Positions 23,001 to 31,894 of a DNA stretch of 64,000 bases are shown here, piece after piece. Position 1 is the first letter of the stretch, and each line of letters opens with the position of its first letter. This DNA comes from Reticulitermes speratus (Eukaryota > Arthropoda > Insecta > Blattodea > Rhinotermitidae). The translations under genes were made by a program, and so were the position numbers. The DNA is taken from assembly GCA_021186555.1 (NCBI GenBank), contig JAJKFL010000002.1, positions 8,197,001-8,261,000 of the forward strand, in the 5' to 3' direction. The notes beneath the pieces were generated by a model. It did no database searches. It was not told where the DNA came from and saw nothing but the letters and a program-made list of their open reading frames with translations.

Positions 23001-26000
23001 ATGTCTGTACAGATATGTTATTGCACATGGAATCTTGCTATTTACTGTTGCTAAGCTCACTATAGCGGGGGATGTCTGTACAGATATGTTATTGCACATG
23101 GAATCTTGCTATTTCTGTTGCAAAGCGCACTATAGCGGGGGATGCCTGTACAGATCATGTTATTGCTCATGGAATCTTGCTATTTCCTGTTGCTAAACGC
23201 ACTATAGCGGGGATGCCTGTACAGAATGTTATTGCCATGGAATCTTGCTATTTCCTGTTGCAAAGCGCACTATAGCGGGGATACTGTACAGATATGTTAT
23301 TGCACATGGAATCTTGCTATTTCCTGTTGCAAAGCCACTATAGGGGGGATGCCTGTACAGACATGTTATTGCTCTGGAATCTGCTATTTCCTGTTGCTAA
23401 AGCGCACTATAGCGGGGATGCCTGTACAGATATGTTATTGCACATGGAATCTTGCTATTCCTTTCAAGTGTTGCAATAACATGCCTATAAGCGTATATTT
23501 CTTAACTAATATTTATTGCACTGAGAATCATAAGGTGTTATCTATAATGGGTCTGTAGTATGGTTATGTGCCATTTAGAAGTCTGAAATTTTTAGTATGA
23601 GAAGTTTTGTGATGTGAGGAGGATTCCTTACAAATGTTATGGCATAACTTCTATAGCTAAGCTCAGAACTTTTAGTGTAGGACCGACCAAGTTATTCAGA
23701 TTTTGGATGTTACATGTTAACTCTGCACTTATAAGAGAATTGAAGAGTAATGATTGTTATTACATCTACATTTGTATGTTCAAACTTTTCGCTTGCCACA
23801 AACATTATAATTCCTGGGGCAGCACCTTACATCAATATGGCTCATGGAATCTCTCTATTTCCTGTTGCTAAACGCACTATAGCGGAGGATGCTTGTACAG
23901 ACATGTTATTGCTCGTGGAATCTTGCTATTTCCTGTTTCTAAACGCACTATAGCGGGGGATGCCTGTACAGACATGTTATTGCACATGGAATCTTGCTAT
24001 TTCTGTTGCAAAGCGCACTATAGCGGGGGATGCCTGTATAGACATGTTATTGCACATGGAATCTTGCTATTTCCTGTTGCTAAACGCACTATAGCGGAGG
24101 ATGCCTGTATAGACATGTTATTGCTCATGGAATCTTGCTATTTCCTGTTGCTAAACGCACTATAGCGGGGGGATGCCTGTACAGACATGTTATTGCTCGT
24201 GGAATCTTGCTATTTCCTGTTTCTAAACGCACTATAGCGGGGGATGCCTGTACAGATATGTTATTGCACATGGAATCTTGCTATTTACTGTTGCAAACGC
24301 ACTATAGCGGGGGATGCCTGTATAGACATGTTATTGCTCATGGAATCTTGCTATTTCCTGTTGCTAAACACACTATAGCGGGGATGTCTGTACAGATATG
24401 TTATTGCACATGGAATCTTGCTATTTACTGTTGCAAAGCGCACTATAGCGGGGGATGCCTGTACAGACATGTTATTGCTCGTGGAATCTTGCTATTTCCT
24501 GTTGCTAAACGCACTATAGCGGGGGATGCCTGTACAGATATGTTATTGCACATGGAATCTTGCTATTTACTGTTGCAAAGCGCACTATAGCGGGGGATAT
24601 CTGTACAGATATGTTATTGCACATGGAATCTTGCTATTTCCTGTTGCTAAACACACTATAGTGGGGGATGCCTGTACAGACATGTTATTGCTCGTGGAAT
24701 CCTGCTATTTCCTGTTGCTAAACGCACTATAGCGGGGGATGCCTGTACAGGTATGTTATTGCACATGGAATCTTGCTATTTCCTATTGCAAGGTGAATTG
24801 CAATACACATATTGCCTGCATAAAGCTAATAATTATTTTTCTTACACTTTATTAATATATTCAGCATACTGAAGAAAATTCCAAGTAAAAGGTGTGTATC
24901 TTAATGGGTCTGTTATTGGTTATATGTGCCAATTTTTATGAAGTCTGAAATTTTTTAGGAATGAAGTGAAGTTTTGTGTGAGTTGTGAAGGAGGAGTTCC
25001 TATCAAACTGTTATGAGCAAAACTTCTATAGCATGCTTCAGAACTTTTAGTGTAGACCCGCCAAGTAGTTTCAGATTTTTGGACTGGCTTACATGTTAAC
25101 TTCCTGCACTTTATAAAAAGAATTGAAGAGTAATGATTGTTATTACATCTACATTTTGTATGTTCACAGACTTGTTCGCTTGCACACAAACATTAATAAT
25201 TCTCTGGGTCGCCTAGCACCATTTATCTTCAATGAGTGGCTCTTTCATAACTCTCACACAGTAGACCTTCACAAAACACTCTGTGGTGAAGACAGAGAAG
25301 TGTTTAACCTTGACATCTCAAAACTCGATTGGGATGATTACTTTACTCAAATGATTCAGGGAGTAAGGCGGTACCTCAACAACGAGCATCCACAGACTCT
25401 TCCAGCAGCAAGGCGCAAAGATTTTATGTGAGTAATGTCTGTTAACCTTTCTGTTCTCCAATATGTCAAGGGTGTGCTGAGTTATGAGCAGGCAAAACAT
25501 GTAACCCAGGAAAGAGTCAATATAACAAGTTAAATTTAAGAAGTGAGAGGACCTTAAAAGGCTGTTGGTCTTTAATTTCCTAGTGATAAGCTTTAGTAGA
25601 TCATTAAGGGCTGGACAGGCAAGCGAGAATCCAGTCTGAAGCACGGTAGGATTCTTCTTCTTGCCACCATAGCCATAATTACTGTGCATAGTCTATCTCA
25701 GCTTGTAACTTGTGTGAATTGTTCATAGTCTGCATGAGTTGGGTGGGGATAGCTCAGGCACTAACGTTTTCTTTCACAAGTGCCTCACATGCTTATTATT
25801 GTACTTTACCTGACATTACCTTCTTACTTAGCCTGCCAGAATTTACTGATACTTGTGTGCTGGATAAATTGGACAATGTTTTAGTTATAAAACAGAAACC
25901 ATCTAGGTACACATTATTTTATAATTATTGCAGTTAAGGTGCCTGTGATCCAGTTTAAGCTTGACGGTTTGGTTTAATAAGAAATGCAGAAGGTGTAAGT

Positions 26001-27265
26001 GATGAGAAGCTGCCTGGTCAACCTTCAGTATTTTATGATGAAGCTCTGGAAAACATCTTTGGAAGTTTATGACATCAACACAAGTCTCAGAAAACTTGTT
26101 CAGCAAAAGGTCTGTCATATGGAAAAATACACAAGCAACAGAGATTCTGCAGTTTCAGTCTCATCACACATATGTCATGCACGAATAAAGGACTGAGAAG
26201 AGCGACTTCAACATTGCCTGTGGTTTTGAAACAATGTGGGATGTGTAGCCATTCTGGATATAGTTTCATGTACATATTGAGATTAATGTTGGTGTAAAAT
26301 TGGTCCCCTTTTCTTCATTGCAACTGTAAATGCTGCATATTACCCACAGTTGGTCTTGAAATTTAAGAATGAGACTGTTGGTTCCAGCAGATTAGTACAA
26401 CAGCATGTCGTGCAAACATAACACCGGAAATGTTGGAAGAATACTGTAGGGGTTACATTATTTCTGTAAATGTGTTGCTTTCTGGACATCCTGATCTATC
26501 ATGACCTGGCCCTATCTTTGGGGATGTACAAAAGTGATAGTCACATCACATCTTTGCTCTTCTGGGATGTTACACAGCATTTATTGGTCGTTAGTTACTG
26601 ATGTTTAAGGACAGCCTGTCGGTTCCATCTGCAAAGGTCAAGCAGTCCACTGCATAATCTTTGAATCTGAGAGATTATGATGGTCTGGACATGTAATTTG
26701 GATGTGTGGAATTAATTTATGAAGAATTTTGGTGGGGAAACCTTCTGACATCCACTTGGAAGGGGAGGATAGAGAAAGGACAATGATATGAAAGTGGATC
26801 TTAGATAAATGGGTTGTGATGAAGTGGATGGAAGTCGGCTGGCACACCGGGATGGGATTTTACTGATGGTAATGTGTAAGCCTTCAGATTATACCAGAGA
26901 GTCAATACAACTTGCATTTAATCCTCTTCCACACCATTTAAATTCAGTGATTTCTTAGATTCTGAATTATGAGATAATTAATTTGAATGAACGTTCTTGC
27001 ACTAGATTTTAGTATGTTAGTCAAGGCAGAGTACAGTACTTTTACTACTGTACATTCTGTGTTAGATGCAGAAAGATGTTGTGAATTGTCACAATGTTAT
27101 AACTTGCAACTTTGACTTCTTTTCAGACTTATGGTGATGAACTTGCTGACTCAAGCAGTGGTGTTTGGTCTCATTTGGTGGATTGGTTCAATAGCTCTTG
27201 GGACCACTATGAGAAGAAGCGGCTGGATTGCTATCTTTTCATATTTATTATTCAGCTATCTATAG
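13829..27265 (+). CDS. FAR: Fatty acyl-CoA reductase (FAR), complete 8-exon gene
   Basis: FARs reduce fatty acyl-CoA to primary alcohols with NADPH, usually at the ER or peroxisome membrane, and feed wax, cuticular lipid or pheromone synthesis. Eight exons (13829-14038, 14371-14622, 15486-15634, 16193-16302, 16952-17144, 19785-20024, 25170-25427, 27127-27265) join in frame with GT-AG introns to 516 residues, the usual family length. TGATGFLG at residues 23-30 is the Rossmann NAD(P) motif. VVFHSAAT follows in exon 2, and YTFTK gives the catalytic Tyr213/Lys217. IVRPSMITSAWKEPVPGW precedes the substrate-side region. VYHCTSS opens the stretch leading to the C-terminal FAR/sterile domain. Hydrophobic segments lie at about 351-376 and 472-497. 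The start chosen (13829) has a good context (caccATGg) and begins MADAENN; an in-frame ATG at 13769 gives an unlikely extension. The FAR subtype and its product chain length cannot be told from sequence. Confidence 0.95.
14371..14622 (+). CDS. FAR: FAR exon 2
   Basis: 84 codons, phase 0 at both ends. Acceptor 'tgtcccacag'. The donor GTTGGT is weaker than the others. It encodes the ELRGADIF...VAVPGDV segment and VVFHSAATLDFEA, both typical of FARs. Confidence 0.93.
15170..15215 (+). ncRNA. Hammerhead-like core in FAR intron 2
   Basis: Reads CTCT-CTGAAGA-T-GGCC-loop-GGCC-AAAACATC-TAGGAGAG. The order matches the core seen in the palindromic retroposons of this window (CTGANGAT, hairpin, GAAAC, short stem), but the conserved GAAAC is AAAAC here, which should abolish catalysis. 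CTCT and GAGAG could form stem I. It is followed by 'tggaataaaaaaatgg'. It is probably a decayed retroposon copy. Confidence 0.4.
15486..15634 (+). CDS. FAR: FAR exon 3
   Basis: Acceptor 'ttctgtgcag', donor GTATGT, ending two bases into a codon. It encodes ALVHVSSAYVNSNRKGGVEE, the conserved strand before the active site (H-V-S-S/T-A-Y), and a following acidic stretch. Confidence 0.93.
16193..16302 (+). CDS. FAR: FAR exon 4 (active site)
   Basis: Acceptor 'aatttgtttcag', donor GTGAGT, ending one base into a codon. It encodes NTYTFTKALAEHEV with the catalytic Tyr213 and Lys217, and the IVRPSM strand. Confidence 0.94.
16465..16725 (+). repeat. SINE-B in FAR intron 4
   Basis: Sense copy beginning in the B-box region ('ggtccagggttagaatcctgg') followed by 'gggg', 'cagccctggggcccacccagc', 'cattgaccacccaccccatctagtg', 'gagctatacc' and a tail with 'ttaccttgataggtaaa'. 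The A-box end is missing. It shares orientation with the gene. Confidence 0.8.
16952..17144 (+). CDS. FAR: FAR exon 5
   Basis: Acceptor 'attgttgcag', donor GTATCT. It encodes TSAWKEPVPGWTISKNGPTG and the IYDYIPVDTVINELIVAAW segment, both conserved in insect FARs. Confidence 0.94.
17206..17236. repeat. CA/CG dinucleotide repeat
   Basis: Purine-pyrimidine alternation (cacacacacacgcacgcgcgcgc) in FAR intron 5, near its start. Confidence 0.85.
17959..18213 (-). pseudogene. piggyBac transposase core fragment
   Basis: 85 codons of the DDE-type catalytic domain. The visible family features are VTFCRKQDVLLVTH, LVDDWSRCTGV, KPKCVADYNTHM and GIDTADQY, followed by the YYPFIHKTVKWP region. The late catalytic Asp is probably in the YNxHMxGID motif. 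The frame is broken on both sides. Confidence 0.88.
18988..19251 (-). pseudogene. piggyBac transposase N-terminal fragment
   Basis: A frame starting MASVDEEL with an Asp/Ser-rich stretch, then DRHPSIPLFIGNPAVQF and MMEYVDNYITPEL, which resemble the opening of the DDE_Tnp_1_7 domain. It is closed by a stop and separated from the core by frame damage. Confidence 0.75.
19650..21028. other. End of intron 5 and first part of intron 6; no separate gene
   Basis: Apart from FAR exon 6 (19785-20024), I see no conserved frame or repeat here. Confidence 0.5.
19785..20024 (+). CDS. FAR: FAR exon 6
   Basis: Acceptor 'ttgtttctacag', donor GTAAGT. It encodes VYHCTSSTTQPFRW and then the first long hydrophobic segment (about residues 351-376), followed by GGRP. 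It is separated from exon 5 by the piggyBac-bearing intron. Confidence 0.94.
21029..23462. repeat. 71-bp minisatellite array 1 with higher-order repeat
   Basis: About 34 tandem copies of a 71-bp unit containing 'ttattgcacatggaatcttg', 'ctatttcctgttgc', 'gcactatagcgggggatg' and a 'ctgtacag' core. In many units 16 bp at the junction, ATGTCTGTACAGACAT, form a perfect palindrome. Diagnostic variants ('cattgaatc', 'ggacatggaaac', 'gtgcagatatg', 'tatagacatg') recur in the same order at 21314 and 22231, so 13-unit blocks of about 917 bp are repeated. Units near 23100-23460 have many 1-bp losses. It lies in FAR intron 6. The frames in it are an artefact of the repeat. Confidence 0.96.
23463..23840 (+). 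repeat. Duplicated intron-6 flank with exon-7 ghost
   Basis: Homologous to 24798-25235 with many small indels. Shared blocks are 'atgggtctgt', 'gaagtctgaaatttt', 'cagaacttttagtgtag' and 'gaattgaagagtaatgattg'. The last about 55 bp match the first part of FAR exon 7 ('cgcttgccacaaacatta' versus 'cgcttgcacacaaacatta'), but the acceptor reads 'tgttcaaac' instead of 'tgttcacagac'. The copy breaks into array 2 at 'atatggctcatgg', where exon 7 has 'gagtggctc'. Confidence 0.88.
23839..24797. repeat. 71-bp minisatellite array 2
   Basis: About 13 units of the same 71-bp monomer as array 1. It is enriched for variants 'gctcgtggaatc' and 'gcggaggatg' that are absent or rare in array 1. It ends at 'ctattgcaaggtgaattgc' just before the second flank copy. 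Confidence 0.95.
25170..25427 (+). CDS. FAR: FAR exon 7
   Basis: Acceptor 'gtatgttcacag', donor GTGAGT, with phase 2 at both joins. It encodes FIFNEWLFHNSHT and FNLDISKLDWDDYF, the hallmark of the FAR C-terminal domain, ending LPAARRKDF. Its first roughly 60 bp and the upstream intron are duplicated, broken, at about 23470-23838. Confidence 0.94.
26558..26650 (+). repeat. Partial palindromic-retroposon copy in FAR intron 7
   Basis: 'ctcttctgggatgttacac', 'gttactgatgttt', 'ggacag..ctgtcggttcc' and 'aaaggtcaagcagtcc' align in order with the left halves of the elements at 46581 and 51912. Only one half is present and the core is decayed. Confidence 0.55.
26655..26875 (+). pseudogene. LINE 3' fragment in FAR intron 7
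   Basis: Interrupted frames resemble the LINE C-terminal tail seen elsewhere here: a GHVI-like block ('ggtctggacatgtaatttgg'), 'ttttggtggggaaacct' and 'aaagtggatctt' in the same order as at 5505 and 43855. It is non-coding. Confidence 0.5.
27127..27265 (+). CDS. FAR: FAR exon 8 (terminal)
   Basis: Acceptor 'cttcttttcag'. It encodes a strongly hydrophobic tail (about residues 472-497, with GLIWWIGSIALG), a short basic turn TMRRSG and a second apolar run, and stops at TAG 27263-27265. A C-terminal membrane segment is usual for FARs. Confidence 0.9.
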
Positions 27266-27520
27266 TGCTTTGGCAGACAGACTACTGAACTAAAAGAAGA
27301 TCGTATCTACACACAGCATTTTTCACTCTACTGATAAATACTGCAAATCCAAAGTATTGATATATTGACCTTTCTTGTGATGGGAATATTATTAATACTG
27401 ATTTCAGTTAATAAGGTTATATAATTAGATAGAAACCATTATGAGAATGGAGAACAGTAGAGTATAGGTTCATTGGCAAGTTCATAGGTATGATCTGAAT
27501 AAGTGAGTTTGTGTGAGTTA

Positions 27521-27526
27521 AATAAA
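27521..27526 (+). terminator. FAR: Candidate FAR polyadenylation signal
   Basis: AATAAA about 255 bp past the FAR stop codon. It is the first canonical hexamer downstream of the stop that I noticed. Chance occurrence is possible in AT-rich sequence. Confidence 0.35.
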
Positions 27527-27644
27527 TGCATTTAAGTAATATAAAAATAAGTAGTTGTACACTAGTTGCACTGCAACTATATTTTCATATCCTAATATCA
27601 CCAACCTTTACTAGGACTTTTCCATTGTTACTAGTATTCAGAAA

Positions 27645-27687
27645 AACACTACGTTTCAGAAGCTACCTGCTTCCATCCTCAGGTGAA
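27645..27687 (-). ncRNA. Hammerhead-like core downstream of FAR
   Basis: Minus strand: CAC-CTGAGGA-T-GGAAGC-AGGTA-GCTTCT-GAA-ACGT-A-GTG. CTGAGGA fits the hammerhead CUGANGA box. GGAAGC/GCTTCT gives a 6-bp stem II (one G-U pair). GAAAC is intact, ACGT is a minimal stem III and CAC/GTG closes stem I. One extra T sits after the CTGANGA box, as in all copies here. It lies 3' of the Penelope remnant on the same strand. Confidence 0.5.
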
Positions 27688-28483
27688 AGCACTAATCCTA
27701 ATGTTACGGTTAACTATAGTGTTAGGTGAGAGCCTATTGTGATATATTTCTATCCAGTCTGCACTATGTGTTATATGAATGTGACCACTACAACATAACA
27801 GGAATAATCCAACATTTTTATGGAGTTATACCAACACAGTCTTAACAGTCTTCTTTGTTTCATTATGAATGTTGTTATACAACTGAAATAATAAGTATCA
27901 AGTTTTATGTTGTACATACCACATGGCTTGTTAATATGCAGTATTGTGGTGTCCAACTGCCCTTTTCATGTTTCTCTGTGTCGGCATACTAGTTTTAGCA
28001 GTTTTTTCATCACCTTCAGTGCCTTGTCTCATATATGCCTGCTATTGCTGTCACTAGGTGTTGTTCATAGGTTATATTACACTGTGTTTCTGTGTGCACT
28101 ATACACTATTTACATTAGCTTGTTAGTGTTATTAGTGGTTAACACTGCACTAATTTTAGTCACACACTTTGCTGTACATCTGGTTGATTGTATGTTTTCT
28201 GTGTGGATATCAACATTGCAGTCACAGGCCTATAAAGTTACGGGCAAGCAAACGGAAGTAGTTCAGAAATGCATGTAACTCTGAATATGGAGGTAGTAGG
28301 TTATTCTGAAACACTGGTGAATTTCTGACAGATTAGATGATGTCACATCACAGAAGACAGTACTGTTCATAGTCACAGTAATGTGAACCTCAAATCTCAC
28401 ACAATGTGTGTACTTCTCAAACTGTTATGTACTGCATCAAGTCAGGTTTAGGGGTTAGGCTGCATATAGGAACAAGATTCCCC

Positions 28484-28530
28484 AGCATGTCAGCAAACAT
28501 TACTAGGCATCTTCAGGGAGAATGAATCTG
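28484..28530 (-). ncRNA. Decayed hammerhead-like core after Penelope EN
   Basis: Minus strand: TCTCC-CTGAAGA-TGCC..., ending GACATGCTGGGGAA. The CTGAAGAT box is intact. The GAAAC box looks shortened to GAC, and CCC/GGG could close stem I. It begins about 40 bp past the end of the Penelope-like endonuclease remnant. Confidence 0.35.
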
Positions 28531-28569
28531 GCTGCATGAGTATCTGTGGGTGGCCTGCACAGGAGCCAT

Positions 28570-29640
28570 TCAGCTGTTATTCAGAGTAGGTGGGCGAGTC
28601 AAAGGTGTGGGGGGGAACAGATGGAGCCAGGCTCTGCTTGAAGCAGTGGGGTATATATATATCTCTGCAGCTCTACTACTGATGTGTGGATGGTAGTCAT
28701 GGATGTTGGATATGGCTTCTTCTGTGTCAAAAGTCAGTGCTGTGGAGTGTTCAGTTACTGCTGATTTTTGGCTGTCCAGTCTGATGTGCTCAGAGATAAC
28801 AGTGGCTGGCTTGGCCAATGTATATTTCACTCCATGACCAGGAGAACTTGTACAAACCTGCTGTCTTGAGTCAGAGGCCAGCTGACCATGTGGGATCTGA
28901 AGTGGTATGCCGTTTTGTTAATTGGTTTCAGAAAGATAAATATGTCTTGTGTCTTTAGTACTCTGGAGATTTGATCAGTTGTGCCATTGTGCTGTATGTG
29001 TTTTTTCCTTCCTGTTTTTGTAGTTGGTGGATTTGGCCTTGGTTTATTGATGTGGGAGAGTGGCCATTAGCTATAAGGATAGTTGTGATGTCTCAGAGTT
29101 TAGGAACGTGATTTGACTCGTCACAGATGGTTTCAACTCTGTCTACTGAGGTAGTTACGATTCATCTCTGAGAAGCTTCCTGTTGGAATCTGTCTTTTGG
29201 TTCGGTTTTCTGTGGATGGCATGCCCCAAAGAATTGCTGGTGCATCAGCTGATAGAACATCTGGAGAGGGTAACTGTTGCTACTTGCGTAGTTCCACAGA
29301 GAACTTAATGCTTGGGGTTTCTGGAGAGGCACATGCAATCACCGAGAGCAGTTGGTCCATGAGGCCAACGTGCAAAGAGCATTTACATTTCTGTGCTGGC
29401 ACTTTAGTTTCGGCTGGCTCGTATGGGTGGCTTCATCACTGAAAGATTCATAAATGTGATGGCTAGTAAGGAGTGTGTGGGGAACTAATGGTGATGCCTA
29501 TATTCTGGCTGTAGTATTGTCCCTCGTAGGTGAAGAAGAAGGTGCTAACACAGTGTTCTGTTAGAAAGGAGAGGTCCTGTGGGAGACCTGTCTTTCTTGG
29601 TTAGGTGTTCATGAATGGTATCCATCATCTGTGGTCTTCA
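28570..29640 (-). pseudogene. Penelope-like element (RT 3' part, linker, GIY-YIG-type EN), degraded
   Basis: Motifs typical of Penelope-like retroelements occur in the correct minus-strand order across broken frames. TYEGQYYSQNIGITISSP (about 29480-29540) corresponds to the RT block usually GxAMGSP. WPHG (about 29356) and HRKPNQ (about 29200) follow, then a DRVETICDE segment. GTTDQISRVLK (about 28960-28990) marks the linker before the endonuclease. KYT...EHIRLDSQKSAVTEHS and a YHPHISSRAAEI segment (28570-28830) match the GIY-YIG domain. The RT catalytic YVDD is not recognisable and stops are frequent. Hammerhead-like cores lie just beyond its 3' side. Confidence 0.75.
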
Positions 29641-30010
29641 TAGTATTGGTTACTTCTGTTAGTTGTAAGTTTGGATTTAGTTCCTTCCACACTTCCAACC
29701 CAGGTCATTCTTCATCATATTTGAAATTTTGCAGGAAGTAAATGTGCTGTAAGTTTGTAGATGATCCTCCATGTCAAAACAGATTTTAAACTAGCTCTGA
29801 CATGGCTGATCAGCCAAGAAGGTTTTAGTACAGTTCAGTCTTTTTTTTTTTTTTACATGACCTTGAATTGTGGTGTCTTCTGTGAGGGGTAAACACAGAT
29901 TGATGGTTTTTGAGGATTAATGCTGAGGAGCATATATGGACCTGAGAAAGAGAGGTAGTGACATAATCAGGAAATCGCAATGTGTCAGTTGTCACTAACC
30001 CAAATTCATT
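29641..30010. other. No feature recognised
   Basis: May include further upstream sequence of the Penelope-like element, but I could not match it. A T-run lies at about 29838-29852. Confidence 0.35.
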
Positions 30011-30013
30011 TTG

Positions 30014-30583
30014 TCATATCATGCTTTTCAGAAAAACAAGCTCCTCCCTCTCTCTTGAGTAAACAGTTTTGATTGGCTCTTCAAGAATGACAACTGCAGT
30101 TATTGGTAACAATATTATAAATATATGTCTAGCAACAGAATGGCTTATGGGCCTGAAGTGATTGCTGTATAATCCTGTGCATATAGCAACAACACCGACA
30201 GTGAGTTCAAATGTAAGTATTGCAGTAACAACATGCATGATTCTGGTAGGTTCATGTTTAGTCAAATCCTTCAGCTTAGCACTATGAACTGTGACAGTGC
30301 CAGCACCACAGGCAATGACAAGAAAAATTGTGGCTATCAAACCAATTATGTCATGGAATGAATCAAAGTGACCATGAGCACATCTGCTTCTGTCAGCTAT
30401 TATAGTCACAGCACCTGATATGATACAAATGGCAGCAAATGTGTAAGACAGGCAGTGCTGTTTACAATGTCTTCTATGCATGTACGCACATGGATGTGTA
30501 TGTGTAGATGCTGTGCTTTGATAGTGCTGATATGTACAGCCAGTCTGTGTCTCATATGTCAATCTGTAGCTTATCGTGATCAT
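30014..30583 (-). CDS. Cytochrome b561 domain protein (CYB561D2-like), exon or retrocopy
   Basis: A 189-codon open frame. From about residue 35 it reads like the second half of the small transmembrane ferric/ascorbate reductases: a hydrophobic helix (AAICIISGAVTIIA), HGHFDSFHDIIGLIATIFLV, then RIMHVVTAILTFELTVGVVAICTGLY and a last helix IFIILLPITAVVILEEPI. His in SFHD and IMHVV sit where the family has heme-ligating histidines. Intact relatives are about 220 residues with one or two more helices at the N-terminus, which are missing here. The first about 30 residues (a His/Thr-rich stretch) do not look like the family. It could be a terminal exon with upstream exons to the right (none found), or an intronless, partly decayed copy. 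It encodes no visible link to FAR. Confidence 0.6.
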   Translation of the reverse strand: MITISYRLTYETQTGCTYQHYQSTASTHTHPCAYMHRRHCKQHCLSYTFAAICIISGAVTIIADRSRCAHGHFDSFHDIIGLIATIFLVIACGAGTVTVHSAKLKDLTKHEPTRIMHVVTAILTFELTVGVVAICTGLYSNHFRPISHSVARHIFIILLPITAVVILEEPIKTVYSREREELVFLKSMI

Positions 30584-30715
30584 TCAGTATTGTCACTTCA
30601 CTACCAGATTATTTGCTAGATATAAGCCTTTGAGAAGCTCGTGAAAGCAGAATGTTGTTAATACCAAACTACTGTTCTGGCATTTGGAGGGAGTAACTTG
30701 AAATCCATGGAACTT

Positions 30716-30890
30716 GGTTGGTTAGTGGCCGGCCTCTCACATCGCAGGCCCGGGTTTGATCACAGACCAGTCACTGCGGGATTTGTGCTGTACAAAGTGG
30801 CAATGGGACAGGTTTTTATCTGAATAGTGCGGTGTTCCCCTGTCAGTATCATATCTTCAATGCTCCATACTCTTATTCCATTCAACTACC
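30716..30890 (+). repeat. Dispersed repeat, family D copy 2, tRNA-like start
   Basis: Starts 'ggttggttagtggccggcc' with B-box-like 'gggtttgatcacag', then shares GGGACAGGTTTTT, 'ctgtcagtatcatat' and 'caatgctccatact' with 2335-2500. Probably a SINE. Confidence 0.55.
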
Positions 30891-30899
30891 ACCGACGCT

Positions 30900-31365
30900 A
30901 CATACAATGTAATCTTAGCCATTGACAGCGTTGTTAAATAGAATATTTCTCCCTCCCTCTTTCCATCTTCCTTTTATGATTGTGGTAATATTTACTGAAT
31001 AGTATGTTGCAATACTTTAATGTAGTCGCATGTTTGCACAGTGCACAATTCTGTCTGCCTCCTTCTCTCCCCCCACCATCCTTTTATTACGGTGCTAATT
31101 TTTATCGCATAATATGGTGTGTATCTTCATTCCGCTGAACGTTTCACCTGCTCCTACTTCAGTGAAGTGAAATAGTTCTATCCAGTGGGTGAAAGCTGAA
31201 AAGTCTGGGTACAGTGACCTATATTAAAATGTTGAGCACAGGCAACTATGATGGGCGTATGTCTGGCAACAGGGCCTGATTAAGGGTGTACTGGGCCTGT
31301 AGCTGAGAATGTTTGGTGGGCCCACTCTACTCCAGGCGGCAGAGTTCGTCTTGAGAAGTAAGTTG
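30900..31365. other. No feature recognised
   Basis: CT-rich, AT-leaning sequence with no conserved frame. Confidence 0.35.
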
Positions 31366-31369
31366 CTTC

Positions 31370-31830
31370 TTAGGTAGCCAAGAAATTCCCCACATTGTAT
31401 AGAACTTGAAGGTTCATTCCTGTGTTCACAAGACCCCGCCACTTGGTCACTATCTTCAGCCAGGCGAAACAGTCCATAACCTCCCATTTCTCTATTGTTA
31501 CGATGCATTTTAATGTTTTCCTCCCATGTATGCCTCGACTTTCCAAGTGGTCTCCTTTCCTCAGGTATATTCACCAAACCCTGTATGCATTTCTCTACTG
31601 CCCCATGCATGCCAAAGTCCTTGTCCATCTCATCCTCCTTGATTTTTTCAGTTGCAGTAATATTTGGTGAAGAGTCCTGTAAATCATTACATTCCTCTTT
31701 ATGCAATTTTTGAAGGCTTTTGTTATATCCTCTCTCTCTCTGATGCCCAAATATCTTCCTCTGCACCATATTTTCTGACACCCACTGCATATGTTCTTCT
31801 CTTAATGAAAGAGACCTATGTATACACCCA
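31370..31830 (-). pseudogene. LINE C-terminal fragment
   Basis: A 215-codon minus-strand frame (31224-31871) whose middle corresponds to the tail of an endonuclease/reverse-transcriptase LINE: SLREEH (usually TLREEHRLRVFEN), VQRKIFG, LHKEECNDL, SSPNI, then PLGKSRHTWEENIKM (usually PLGRPRRRWEDNIKMDL), and the 3' segment related to 'agccaagaaattcccc'. It has drifted strongly and is shifted near the RWAGHVARM block. The same family appears at 5505, 43855, 47905, 48865 and 61309. Confidence 0.75.
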
Positions 31831-31894
31831 TACAAATAACAGGCAAAACTTAGTTTTATATTAAAATACAAACTAATAACAATTAGTTTGACTC

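Noticed and set aside
23786-23840. Duplicated start of FAR exon 7 as an alternative exon
   Set aside because: The acceptor AG is lost, indels break the frame, and it stops inside the next minisatellite.
21166-24732. Many open frames of 61-151 codons with repeating peptides
   Set aside because: They arise from the 71-bp repeat read in successive frames; indels break them and no start, splice or homology supports coding.
28212-29015. A host gene in the 3' flank of FAR
   Set aside because: The minus-strand motifs fit a Penelope-like element with stops; no other conserved frame is present.
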